Assembly: GCA_965248395.1 (NCBI GenBank)
Contig: OZ252103.1
Span: forward strand, 2,356,001-2,420,000
Length of the DNA stretch: 64,000 bases
Source: JAAXHH01 sp965248395
GTDB taxonomy: Bacteria > JAAXHH01
Direction of reading: 5' to 3'
The translations under genes were made by a program, and so were the position numbers. Under the pieces are notes generated by a model. That model was not told the origin of the DNA. It saw only the letters and a list, made by a program, of their open reading frames with translations, and made no database searches. Shown piece by piece: positions 52,162 through 60,772 of this stretch (the first letter of the stretch is position 1; every line of letters begins with the position of its first letter).

Positions 52162-52887
52162 ATGGCGGAACGTAACCTGAAACAGCGCATTGGGGCGGGT
52201 GAACAGATCATCGGCGCCAATGTCGGCATGACCCACACCGGGGAACAGTTGAAAAAGGTGGTCGAATCCGGTGAATACGATTTTCTCTGGGTGGACGGAC
52301 AGCATAGCGCCTTCAGCGAAGACAGCCTGGTGGAATTCTGTGACAAGGCGGATGCGCTGGACGCGGACGTCGTGTTCCGCATCAAACATACTTTTCACAG
52401 TTACCTGGTCGGCAACCTGCTCGACCTTGGTCCCACTGGCATTGAAGTACCCCAGGTCGAAATGGAATCAACGGTCGATGAGGCGGTCAACTACTTCTAC
52501 TACCCGCAGAAGGGCGTGCGGAGCTGGGGAGGCGGGGCTCGGCGTAAAGTCGGAGAACAGGGCGGAGACCGGCTGCGGTACGCGGAGTGGTGGAACAACT
52601 ACGGCGTGCTGATGATGCAGCTCGAATCGATACCCGCGGTGACCGCCGCGGGCAATCTGGCCAGGATGGGCGTGGACTGCCTGTCCTTCGGCCCGAACGA
52701 TCTCTGGTACAGCATAGAGGCCCATCCGCACCATCCCTTCCGTCACGTGGACGACTGCGTAGGGCACGTGGTCGAACAACTCAGGGAATCGGATACCCAG
52801 GTGTGTTTTCGAAATTACTCGCCAGGCACTCGGCAGCAGTATGTCGATATGGGGGTAACGGTGTTTCTGGAAAATCCAGCGCTGTAA
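52162..52887 (+). CDS. HpcH/HpaI-family aldolase
   Basis: A 241-residue class II (metal-dependent) aldolase of the HpcH/HpaI family. It has FLWVDGQHSAFS at strand 2, VVFRIKHTFHSYLVGNLLDLGPTGIEVPQVE around the metal loop, MMQLESIPAV with the metal Glu and FGPNDLWYS near the C-terminus. These enzymes cleave 2-keto-3-deoxy-sugar acids or similar hydroxy-keto acids to pyruvate plus an aldehyde. Strong SD (AGGAG, 7 bases). It lies divergent from uxuA, whose product would be a keto-deoxy acid; a shared pathway is a reasonable inference. Convergent with the ABC transporter gene. Confidence 0.85.
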   Translation: MAERNLKQRIGAGEQIIGANVGMTHTGEQLKKVVESGEYDFLWVDGQHSAFSEDSLVEFCDKADALDADVVFRIKHTFHSYLVGNLLDLGPTGIEVPQVEMESTVDEAVNYFYYPQKGVRSWGGGARRKVGEQGGDRLRYAEWWNNYGVLMMQLESIPAVTAAGNLARMGVDCLSFGPNDLWYSIEAHPHHPFRHVDDCVGHVVEQLRESDTQVCFRNYSPGTRQQYVDMGVTVFLENPAL

Positions 52888-52985
52888 ACAAGGACAAAGT
52901 CCGCGCCTCCCATCGGCAGTCCAACGGGAATCATGGTTGTCACGATCTTCTTATTCAATTGATGACCATCTGATACGCGTGATCT

Positions 52986-54779
52986 TTACTCAAAATCCAG
53001 CGATTGGGCCTCGTACATTTCAGCGAAGATGCCACCCCGATCCACGAGTTCCCTGGGCGTACCCGATTCGACCAGGTTTCCCTCGCTGATGACCAGGATG
53101 CGGTCCGCGTGGCGTATCGTGGACAGGCGATGGGCGATGACTATCGCGGTTCTTCCGATTCTCGCCTGTTCGACAACCATCCTGATCTTTTCTTCCGCCA
53201 GTGCGTCCAGGGCGGAAGTGGCCTCGTCGAGCACGAGTATCCCGGCCGAGCTTCGCATGAAAGCCCTGGCCATGGCGATGCGCTGCTTCTCTCCGCCCGA
53301 TAGTGCGACTCCATTCTCACCCGCAACAGTATCAAAGCCCTCAGGCTGTTTCTGGATGAATTCGAGCAACGCAGAGGAACGCGCGGCTCGTTCCACTTCC
53401 TCCATCTCGTAGTCTGTATCGGGATACGCGATGTTGTCCGCGAGCGTAGCATTCCAGATGAACACATCCTGGGGTACGACGGCGATGCGCGACCTGAGCG
53501 TTTTAGGGGAAAGGTCACGCACATTCGTTCCATCTATGGCGATTTGACCGCTGTCGGGTTCCTGCATACGGGTAAGCAGGTCGATAATCGTGGTCTTTCC
53601 CCCGCCGCTCGGTCCCACGATGCCGACGAATTCACCCCCGTTGACCCTAAACGAAAGATCCTTCACCTCGTAACCCCGCTCGTATTTGAAATTCACGCCG
53701 AAAAACTCGATGTCCGGCGGCTCAACACCGACTGGTTGAGAGTCGAGTCCTTTGCCGAATCCGACCTCCACGGATAGATCGAACAGTTCGTTCAGGCTCT
53801 CCACGGAAACATCGATGAGCTTCGTACCGGTATAGGTGGTGAGCACGGACCGTAGTGCGGCGTACGCCCTTGGCGCGTAGGCCATGATGGCCACGAGACT
53901 GCCGATGGTGATTTCGTCGTCCATGGCCTGGAAAGCGCCAAATCCCAGAAGCACGCCCAGGACCAGGCCGTTGATCACTTCATTCGGAAAAGTAAGCATG
54001 ATGTCGTGGAGGGCCGCCCCGCGCATCTTGAGCCAGGCGTATTTGTCCATGTGGCCGGCCCACCGCCTTTTCGCATTTTCCTCCCCGTTAAACATGCGTA
54101 TTGTGCGAAACGCGCTGACAACTTCGTAGAGAAAGCTCTCCCCATCCTTGCCCTGATCGGTTAAGCGGCGGTCGAGTTCCCTGGAGTACCGGGTCAGGAA
54201 CCGGGTAACGAGGTACGTCGCCGGCAGTGCGACGCAGAAAACGGCTGCCAGTTCTACGTTCAGCAGGAACATCATGACCAGTGCGCCCACCAGCATGATC
54301 GAGCTTGAAAAAACTGGGAGCAGTTCCTGCGCGATGTACATCTCGCCGATCTTGCCGGCATCCCGCGTTATGCGATAGACGATATTGCCCCTGGGTATCT
54401 TATCGACGGCATCCAGCCTGACATGCAGCAGATGGTCCAAGACCGCCTTGCGCAGGGCGAGGGCGACCGAAACACCGATGCGGACCCGCAGATGTCCCTG
54501 GTAGTAGGAAACTCCTATCGCCACCAGGGGCGTCGCCACCATCGCCGCCAGCAGCCACCATAACAGACCGGTGTCCTTATCCGGGATCGCCGTGTCAAAC
54601 AGCATCTTGAAGAACAGGGGCTGTACCAGCATGACGGCCGAACCCGCGAGCATGAAGGAAACTACGGCGATGATGGAGAACTTGCGATGGTACAGGGCTT
54701 CCAGGACGATATAGGAGGTGAGTTTCGACGAAACTTTGCTACTGCTGAACCGCTTGTTTTCCTGGTTGGTTGACATCAT
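52986..54779 (-). CDS. ABC transporter, fused permease/ATPase (MsbA-like half transporter)
   Basis: A 597-residue exporter. Six hydrophobic segments at ~30-310 form the membrane domain. The ATPase has Walker A GPSGGGKTT (~residue 394), Q-loop AVVPQDVFIWNA, signature ALSGGEKQRIAMARA, Walker B ILVLDEATSALD and H-loop VIAHRLSTI. It likely acts as a homodimer exporting lipids, peptides or drugs. Two adjacent ATGs (54779, 54776) are possible. It is a single gene; a strong hairpin lies 92 bases upstream and belongs to the preceding gene. Confidence 0.92.
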   Translation of the reverse strand: MMSTNQENKRFSSSKVSSKLTSYIVLEALYHRKFSIIAVVSFMLAGSAVMLVQPLFFKMLFDTAIPDKDTGLLWWLLAAMVATPLVAIGVSYYQGHLRVRIGVSVALALRKAVLDHLLHVRLDAVDKIPRGNIVYRITRDAGKIGEMYIAQELLPVFSSSIMLVGALVMMFLLNVELAAVFCVALPATYLVTRFLTRYSRELDRRLTDQGKDGESFLYEVVSAFRTIRMFNGEENAKRRWAGHMDKYAWLKMRGAALHDIMLTFPNEVINGLVLGVLLGFGAFQAMDDEITIGSLVAIMAYAPRAYAALRSVLTTYTGTKLIDVSVESLNELFDLSVEVGFGKGLDSQPVGVEPPDIEFFGVNFKYERGYEVKDLSFRVNGGEFVGIVGPSGGGKTTIIDLLTRMQEPDSGQIAIDGTNVRDLSPKTLRSRIAVVPQDVFIWNATLADNIAYPDTDYEMEEVERAARSSALLEFIQKQPEGFDTVAGENGVALSGGEKQRIAMARAFMRSSAGILVLDEATSALDALAEEKIRMVVEQARIGRTAIVIAHRLSTIRHADRILVISEGNLVESGTPRELVDRGGIFAEMYEAQSLDFE

Positions 54780-54870
54780 GCTTTCGCTCTCCGGAGAACG
54801 GCGAATCCCGCCACGTGGCCAATAGGCTGCATGCCTTAAGATGTCCTGCTACGCACTTACCCATTAACGG

Positions 54871-54908
54871 AACAGGCCCCCGGCGGTTCGGACCGCCGGG
54901 GGCCTGTT
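54871..54908 (-). terminator. Strong hairpin, terminator of the aminotransferase gene
   Basis: Perfect 17-bp stem (54871-54887 paired with 54892-54908) around a four-base TCGG loop, very GC-rich. It lies 28 bases after the stop of the minus-strand aminotransferase gene (54937), in the right place for its terminator. The T-run is short on either strand, so it may be a Rho-independent terminator of modest strength or a bidirectional barrier before the ABC transporter gene. Confidence 0.65.
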
Positions 54909-54936
54909 CTTGCATACTTCGGAAACGACAGGAATC

Positions 54937-56208
54937 CTATCCCTGCTCCGACCCTCCGAGGACGTCCTCCAGTTCGCTGACGAAGACTTCGAGTTCGTCC
55001 GGCTTGCCGATGGTAACGCGCAGGTGGTTACTCAGGAGATCGATTTCCCGCGTCCTGTACCCCGTGCCGCCGCGTATCATGACATTGCGTTTCCTGAGTT
55101 CCATCGCCATCCGGCCGCTGTTCCGTTTCACGTCCACGATCATGAAGTTGCCGTGACTAGGCGTATATGCCAGCCCCAACCGGTCGAACTCGGCGGATAG
55201 GTAGTCCTTGCCGTCGTTCACGACCTTCTTGGTCCGATCGACGAATTCGTGGTCGTCCAGGGCCGCAAGCGCCGCGTGCATTCCCAGCGTGCTCAGGCCT
55301 CCGCCGAAGAACCCCTGGTGTAACATCAGGAGATCCATCATGCGCTGGCTCCCGATCGCGTACCCGATACGCATACCGGCCAGGCCGAAGATCTTGGAGA
55401 AGGTACGGGCAACGACCACGTTCTGCCGCTCGAGGGCGAGATTCACGGCATCCTTGTAGTCCGGATCGCGGACGAAGTGGATGTAGGCTTCGTCAATCAG
55501 AACGGTGGCGTGTTCGGGCACGGCATCAACGAAGGCCACGAGGTCTTCGTAGGGGACGACCGTACCGGTGGGATTGTTGGGATTGGTGATGGTAATAAGC
55601 GTCGTTTTCGGGGTGATGGCCGCCTTCATGGCGTCCAGGTCGTGTACGAAATCCCCCGTCGTCGGGACGCGCACGACTTTCACATCCTTCCCGGCCCTTT
55701 GGAAGCTTTGGAAGGCGCGAGAGACAGATCCGTATCCCGGAATCGCCTCGATGCACTCCCCGCCGTTGCTGGCGGCCATGACGGCCAGGTTCTGCAGAAT
55801 GGGCCCGGAGCCCGGTGTGACCATGACCCGGTTCATCTCCCGGAAACGCATAAATGACCGCATGTCGCCAAAATCCAGCTTGAATTCCTCGTCCCCCAGT
55901 ATCCCGTGCTCCTGGTTCAACCGGACGGGCAAGTCTACGCCGAAATCATAACGGTTGATCGCGTGCAGATTCTCGGCGATGGCCGCCACGGCCCGCGGAG
56001 AAGCGCCGAGCGGATTCTCGTTGGACCCGATCTGTACCAGCCCTGCATCCACGCCATAGCCTTTGACATCACTGGCCTTCTTCCCGGTAGCGATCGCCTG
56101 CGCGATATCCCAGGTCGAACCGGCCGCCACGGCGCCTGCACCCAGTAGGGCCCCCTTCATGAACCGCCGCCGCGATAAACCGTTCTTCAACATACTCCCG
56201 AAACCCAT
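54937..56208 (-). CDS. Tat-exported class I/II aminotransferase (HisC-like)
   Basis: A 423-residue PLP enzyme that begins with a twin-arginine signal: LSRRRFMKGALLGAGAVAAG. After it the fold-type I features are complete: IGSNENPLGASP, TPGSGPILQ, TNPNNPTGTVVPYEDL, LIDEAYIHF and the Schiff-base Lys in ARTFSKIFGLAGMRIGYAIG. It closely resembles histidinol-phosphate aminotransferase, yet the Tat signal implies function outside the cytoplasm. The ATG at 56208 has GGAGG 8 bases upstream; a start at 56247 adds 13 residues. It follows the GMC dehydrogenase gene by 54 bases on the same strand. Confidence 0.82.
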   Translation of the reverse strand: MGFGSMLKNGLSRRRFMKGALLGAGAVAAGSTWDIAQAIATGKKASDVKGYGVDAGLVQIGSNENPLGASPRAVAAIAENLHAINRYDFGVDLPVRLNQEHGILGDEEFKLDFGDMRSFMRFREMNRVMVTPGSGPILQNLAVMAASNGGECIEAIPGYGSVSRAFQSFQRAGKDVKVVRVPTTGDFVHDLDAMKAAITPKTTLITITNPNNPTGTVVPYEDLVAFVDAVPEHATVLIDEAYIHFVRDPDYKDAVNLALERQNVVVARTFSKIFGLAGMRIGYAIGSQRMMDLLMLHQGFFGGGLSTLGMHAALAALDDHEFVDRTKKVVNDGKDYLSAEFDRLGLAYTPSHGNFMIVDVKRNSGRMAMELRKRNVMIRGGTGYRTREIDLLSNHLRVTIGKPDELEVFVSELEDVLGGSEQG

Positions 56209-56262
56209 GGTATTGACCTCCGATGTTAGGATACTGAATGGATACAATATAGAACTTGACTG

Positions 56263-57927
56263 CTACCTGATATTGAGCCTTGCCATCTGGCTGGTGATGT
56301 AATCTGCGCAGCGGAAAGCCAGCGCTTGAATGGTAAGTGTCGGGTTGCTCTTTCCGCTGGTGACGAAGGACGATCCGTCCACGATGAACAGGTTGTCTAC
56401 GTCGTGGGCCTGGTTGAATTTGTTTACGACCGATGTCGCCGGGTCGTTGCCCATGCGGCAGGTGCCCATGAGATGGGCATCGCCATGGGGCACGAAGTTC
56501 GGCGAGGCCACGATCCCGTGGGCGCCGGCGGAGTCCAGCAGTTCCCGGGCCCGTTCCCTGAAGAAATCGCCGAGTTTATGCTCGTTCGGATGCACGTTGT
56601 ACGTCACCCGCGGAACCGGCAGGCCCCACTTGTCTTTGACGTCGGGGTCCAGGTCGATCATGTTGGACTCCTGGGACATGGATTGCATGCTGGTGAGGGC
56701 GACCATGTACCGGGTGTAGTTGTCCATGATCCATTTTTTACGCCTGGCGCCCCACCTGCGCAGTCGCGGCATGTTCAGATTGGCGAAGGAGATCGTTTCG
56801 CCGTCACCCCTTGGTTCGAGCACGCCTCCGCCAAAGAAACCGTACTTGTCCGGGGCCGGATCGTAGAAATCCTGAATGATCCGGGAGTCCATGACCCCCT
56901 TGTACTCGTTGAGGTCTTTCTCGAAAAAACCCCGCGCGGACTGGTAGTAGTTGAACATCAGGTGCCTGCCCACCTTGCCGCTGCTGTTGGCCAGGCCATC
57001 CGGGAAGAGATTGGATTTCGACATGAGCAGCAGGCGCGGCGTATGGACACCGTTGCAGCACACGATCACGGCGCGGGCTTCCAACCGGTGCTCGCGCATG
57101 TCCTTGTCGAGGTAGACTACACCTTCCGCTCTGCCGTCTTCGTCGATTATAATTTCCCGCACGCAGGAATCGGCCCGAATCTGGCAGTTGCCTGTCCGCA
57201 GTGCCAGGGGAATCATGGTGACCAGCATGCTGGACCGCGCGCCGATGGTGCAGACGTAACTTTCGCAGAAACCGCAATTCATCACCGACGGGCGTCCGCC
57301 GTATTCCTTCGAATTGATGGCCAGGGGCGCCGGGTAGGAATGCCATCCGAGCTTCTGGGCCGCCATGTCTGCCAGGGCGCCCGAACTTGTACGCGGCACC
57401 GGCGGCATGGGATAGGGCCGGCGGCGCGGCGGGTCGAATGGATTAGCACCAGCCAGGCCGGATATGCCGATTTCGTACTCGGCCTTCTCGTAGTAGTGTT
57501 CGAGGTCCCAGTAGTCGATGGGCCAGTCCTGCACGTCCGCGCCTTCCAGGTCGCCGAACAGGCTTCGCTCCTTAAAATCGTTCTCGTGAAGCCGCCAGGA
57601 TATACCCGTGTAGTGAAGCGTACTGCCCCCCACCGTGCTCTGCATGTGTATACCGTGATCCGATACAGCCTGCTCGTTCGCCGCCTGGCGATAGGTATTG
57701 GGCTGATCATGACGATAGATGTTGGGGTGGTCATGCAGGTTGTTAGCGGGATGCATTGCCTGGAGCTCGTCCTGGTCGAAGTGACGCGTCTTCAGGAAGG
57801 ACCCCATTTCCATGGCGACGACCTTCAGGCCCTTCGTGCTGAGTTCCTTCGCCATGACCGCGCCAGCGGCGCCGGTCCCGATGATGATGACATCCGGCCG
57901 GCGGATATCGGGATTGGGTAGAGACAT
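56263..57927 (-). CDS. GMC-family oxidoreductase (gluconate 2-dehydrogenase large-subunit type)
   Basis: A 554-residue FAD enzyme. The N-terminal Rossmann loop is VIIIGTGAAGAVMAKELS; the middle has STVGGSTLHYTGISWRL; the C-terminus has the HLMGTCRMG active-site segment and SGKSNPTLTIQALAFR. It resembles the catalytic subunit of periplasmic sugar/gluconate dehydrogenases. No signal peptide is present on this subunit; the small subunit encoded 13 bases upstream carries a Tat signal and could carry it across the membrane as a complex. A cytochrome c subunit is not adjacent. Substrate probably a sugar or sugar acid, inferred from the family. Confidence 0.87.
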   Translation of the reverse strand: MSLPNPDIRRPDVIIIGTGAAGAVMAKELSTKGLKVVAMEMGSFLKTRHFDQDELQAMHPANNLHDHPNIYRHDQPNTYRQAANEQAVSDHGIHMQSTVGGSTLHYTGISWRLHENDFKERSLFGDLEGADVQDWPIDYWDLEHYYEKAEYEIGISGLAGANPFDPPRRRPYPMPPVPRTSSGALADMAAQKLGWHSYPAPLAINSKEYGGRPSVMNCGFCESYVCTIGARSSMLVTMIPLALRTGNCQIRADSCVREIIIDEDGRAEGVVYLDKDMREHRLEARAVIVCCNGVHTPRLLLMSKSNLFPDGLANSSGKVGRHLMFNYYQSARGFFEKDLNEYKGVMDSRIIQDFYDPAPDKYGFFGGGVLEPRGDGETISFANLNMPRLRRWGARRKKWIMDNYTRYMVALTSMQSMSQESNMIDLDPDVKDKWGLPVPRVTYNVHPNEHKLGDFFRERARELLDSAGAHGIVASPNFVPHGDAHLMGTCRMGNDPATSVVNKFNQAHDVDNLFIVDGSSFVTSGKSNPTLTIQALAFRCADYITSQMARLNIR

Positions 57928-57940
57928 GGTAACTCCGGAA

Positions 57941-58621
57941 CTATTCCTCGCCGATGATTCGACTCTTCATGGGCCCGTCGTAGGGCTTCCATTCCGTGTA
58001 TTCGATCTCCGGAATGGTCATGTCGAAATCGCTGAAAGGGGGGTCGTAACCAAAAGGCGCCCGGCCGGGAAATCGGATCAACTTCCATCCGGTCTCGCGG
58101 TGGTTTCCGCCGTACGACGGATCGCAGAACATGCCTTCCATGGTGTGGGTGGCCACCATGCGCAGAAAGTCCCGTGCGCCCATGGGGGCGTCCTGCGGCC
58201 AGCCCTTCGGAGTGCCGCGACGGTCGATTCCCGTCAGGGCCCTGCGCTGGTTCCTGGCAGTCAGATCAACGAAATTGGATTTCAAAGTACCCTGACAATA
58301 CTGATCGAAGGCAGCCAGGCCGGCTGCGTAGGACTCCTTATAGTCGGACCTGTGGGCGCCGAGAGCCCGGTCGATGTAAACGATCACGCGGGCTTCCGCC
58401 GCGCCGGGACCGTTGTCGTCCGAAGGCATGATCATCCGGGCCAGGGCATCCACGGTACGCCCCTGGTGAGCGTCCAGGTTCTGCCAGGTGTATTCGAAGG
58501 ACGGTGCTTCCTGCGCGTCGAGTACGCCGCGGCGGGAAAGCACGCCCAGCGTGATCACACCACCGGTCGCCCGGGCGGTGTTGGACAAAAAGGACCGTCG
58601 CGATAACTGCTTCGAAGTCAT
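57941..58621 (-). CDS. Gluconate 2-dehydrogenase subunit 3-like protein (Tat signal)
   Basis: A 226-residue partner subunit. The N-terminus SRRSFLSNTARATGG is a twin-arginine signal; the mature part has DALARMIMPSDDNGPGAAEARVIVYID and FLRMVATHTMEGMFCDPSYGGN, family features of subunit 3. It pairs with the GMC subunit encoded 13 bases downstream and probably provides its export signal. First gene of the minus-strand unit that also includes the Tat-exported aminotransferase. Confidence 0.87.
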   Translation of the reverse strand: MTSKQLSRRSFLSNTARATGGVITLGVLSRRGVLDAQEAPSFEYTWQNLDAHQGRTVDALARMIMPSDDNGPGAAEARVIVYIDRALGAHRSDYKESYAAGLAAFDQYCQGTLKSNFVDLTARNQRRALTGIDRRGTPKGWPQDAPMGARDFLRMVATHTMEGMFCDPSYGGNHRETGWKLIRFPGRAPFGYDPPFSDFDMTIPEIEYTEWKPYDGPMKSRIIGEE

Positions 58622-58783
58622 GTGGTGCGCACTCCGGATTTTGCTACTTTGATGACTCCATTCCGTATCAGGTTCGTATACACGTCCCGGCCTGTTTTCT
58701 TCAATCTTTCCGCATCAAAATACACCCCGATATCCAGGTATGGCAAACGATTTCGGAATGGGATCGGTCAGCGGGCAAAGGGG

Positions 58784-58811
58784 TTGACGAAGGAAGTCGT
58801 AGATCTATATT
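58784..58811 (+). promoter_or_regulatory. ldcA: Promoter of ldcA, apparently leaderless
   Basis: TTGACG (58784-58789; 5/6) and TATATT (58806-58811; 5/6) are 16 bases apart. The predicted transcription start (~58818) is only one or two bases before the ATG at 58820, and no SD is visible. This suggests a leaderless mRNA, or use of the second ATG at 58829. Confidence 0.55.
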
Positions 58812-58819
58812 CATAAAGC

Positions 58820-59776
58820 ATGAACCTAATGAAACCTCCGGCGTTAAGAACCGGCGATACCATCGGGATCGTCGCACCGGCCAGTCACTCCGCCCTCCCA
58901 AGCGCCCTGGCCAACGGCCGCCTTTCACTCGAAGCACTTGGATTCCGCACTGTAATCGCCCCGCATCTGGCAGACCGGCATGGGTTTCTGGCCGGAACGG
59001 ACGCCGACCGTCTCGCTGACCTCGAAAGCATGTTTGTCGATCCGGAAATCAACGGTATCGTGTGCCTCCGAGGAGGGTACGGTTCCGCCCGAATGCTGCC
59101 GCACATCAACTACGCATCCATACGGACCCATCCCAAGGTCTTCGTCGGCTACAGCGACATCACGGCGCTACACGCTGCCATACAGCGGAACACGGGGCTG
59201 GTCACCTTCTGGGGCCCGATGGTCTCTTCCGACATGAGCCCGGACTTCCCTCCGTACAACCGCGATTCCTTTGCGAAAGCCGTTACAGGGACGGATCCCA
59301 TAGGAACAGTTTCGCATCCCGATAAAATGCCGCCGGTGCAGACCCTACAGGGAGGAAAAGCCAGTGGGCCGCTGATCGGGGGCACACTTTCGTTGCTGGC
59401 CGCCGCGGTGGGAACGCCATATGACTACGAATACGACGGCGCCATACTGTTTTTCGAGGACGTGGGCGAGGAACCCCATCGGATCGACCGGATGTTGACG
59501 CAATTGCTGCAGGCCGGCAAGCTGGGCCGTGTCTCCGGCATCGTTATCGGCGAATGCGCCGGATGCGGCAGCGCACCGAATAACCCTGCGTTCCCCTATG
59601 GCAATTTCAGTATCGAAGAGGTGTTTATGGATCGCCTGCAACCTCTCGGTATTCCGGTAATCTATGGGCTTGGCATTGGTCATGGCGCGTATAAGGCGAC
59701 GCTGCCCCTGGGTGTGCAGGCCACGCTGGACGGGGATGCCCGCAGCCTCACTATAAACGAATCGGGCGTCAGTTAG
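58820..59776 (+). CDS. ldcA: LD-carboxypeptidase, S66 family
   Basis: A 318-residue cytoplasmic serine peptidase that removes the terminal D-Ala from murein tetrapeptides during recycling. The S66 motifs are RGGYGSARMLPHI, the nucleophile Ser in VGYSDITALH, Glu in FFEDVGEEPHRIDRML and His in GIGHGAYKATLPLG. Members of this fold also process microcin-like conjugates. The start is the first ATG after a promoter with no leader. First gene of a plus-strand run that continues with a 2-hydroxyacid dehydrogenase (47-base gap). Confidence 0.9.
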   Translation: MNLMKPPALRTGDTIGIVAPASHSALPSALANGRLSLEALGFRTVIAPHLADRHGFLAGTDADRLADLESMFVDPEINGIVCLRGGYGSARMLPHINYASIRTHPKVFVGYSDITALHAAIQRNTGLVTFWGPMVSSDMSPDFPPYNRDSFAKAVTGTDPIGTVSHPDKMPPVQTLQGGKASGPLIGGTLSLLAAAVGTPYDYEYDGAILFFEDVGEEPHRIDRMLTQLLQAGKLGRVSGIVIGECAGCGSAPNNPAFPYGNFSIEEVFMDRLQPLGIPVIYGLGIGHGAYKATLPLGVQATLDGDARSLTINESGVS

Positions 59777-59823
59777 ACCAATCGTTCGGTATGATCTCCT
59801 GCTTCCATTGAATAGGAATCCGA

Positions 59824-60765
59824 ATGGGCAGTCACATACTGCTTGATGTACCGTTACCGCCTTCCGTACTGGATCTCTTCGATTCCGGATACGTGTTCCA
59901 TATGCTCGACGATTTGGCGGATGAGGATAACCGGTGGCGTCTGATCGACGCGTATCTTACCTACGGTCATCCGCCCACTGACGGCGCCGTAATGGACAGG
60001 ATGCCTCACCTGAAGGTCATCAGCAACTTCGGGGTCGGCGTCGACCACATCGACACCGGCGCGGCCATGAAGCGCGGAATATCCGTCGGCAATACCCCGA
60101 ACCTGCTGGACGGCGCCACGGCGGACATGACCTTTACCCTCCTGATGGCGGCGGCCCGGGGTGTTGTCGTCGGCGACCGATTCGCGCGCAGCCCCGAGTT
60201 CACCCATTACGACCCCAGCATTCTGCACGGATACGAAGTGCACGGAAGCACCATCGGTATCATTGGCCTGGGCAGCATAGGGAAGCAGGTCGCCAGGAGG
60301 GCCCGGGGGTTCGACATGGACATCGTTTATAACAATCGAAAACCCGATCCCGAGGATACGGATTACCATGCACGGTACGTATCGCTGGAAACACTGCTCG
60401 ATATCTCGGATTTCGTGACGTTGAACTGTCCGCTCACCGATGAAACCCGGGGACTGATCAACGAAGCCGCACTTAAGCGTATGAAGAATACCGCCATATT
60501 GATCAACCTGGCGCGCGGCGGAGTGGTTGATCATGCAGCCCTGTACACCGCACTCAGCAACGGTTGGATCGCCAGGGCGGCGTTGGACGTCACGGAACCT
60601 GAACCACTGCCGAGGGATCATCCCCTGCTCAAGCTGGACAACCTGGTCATCGCTCCCCACCTGGGCAGCGCCACCACACGCACGCGCCAGACCATGGCCC
60701 GTCGAACGGTGGACAATCTCAAGGCTGGGCTGGCAGGCCGGCCCCTGACCAGCAGCGTCGTCTGA
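59824..60765 (+). CDS. NAD-dependent 2-hydroxyacid dehydrogenase (D-isomer specific)
   Basis: A 313-residue oxidoreductase of the glyoxylate/hydroxypyruvate reductase type. NAD loop is GIIGLGSIGKQVARRA (~residue 145). Catalytic Arg is in NLARGGVVDH, the Glu in TEPEPLPRDHP and the His in IAPHLGSAT. It reduces 2-keto acids such as glyoxylate or hydroxypyruvate, or oxidises 2-hydroxy acids; exact substrate unknown. It is followed 7 bases later by a Ppx/GppA gene whose SD overlaps its stop region. Confidence 0.92.
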   Translation: MGSHILLDVPLPPSVLDLFDSGYVFHMLDDLADEDNRWRLIDAYLTYGHPPTDGAVMDRMPHLKVISNFGVGVDHIDTGAAMKRGISVGNTPNLLDGATADMTFTLLMAAARGVVVGDRFARSPEFTHYDPSILHGYEVHGSTIGIIGLGSIGKQVARRARGFDMDIVYNNRKPDPEDTDYHARYVSLETLLDISDFVTLNCPLTDETRGLINEAALKRMKNTAILINLARGGVVDHAALYTALSNGWIARAALDVTEPEPLPRDHPLLKLDNLVIAPHLGSATTRTRQTMARRTVDNLKAGLAGRPLTSSVV

Positions 60766-60772
60766 GGTTGTA

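Noticed and set aside
56326..57921. Plus-strand open frame of 531 codons opposite the GMC oxidoreductase gene
   Set aside because: Antisense shadow of a well-supported FAD enzyme; no motif recognised.
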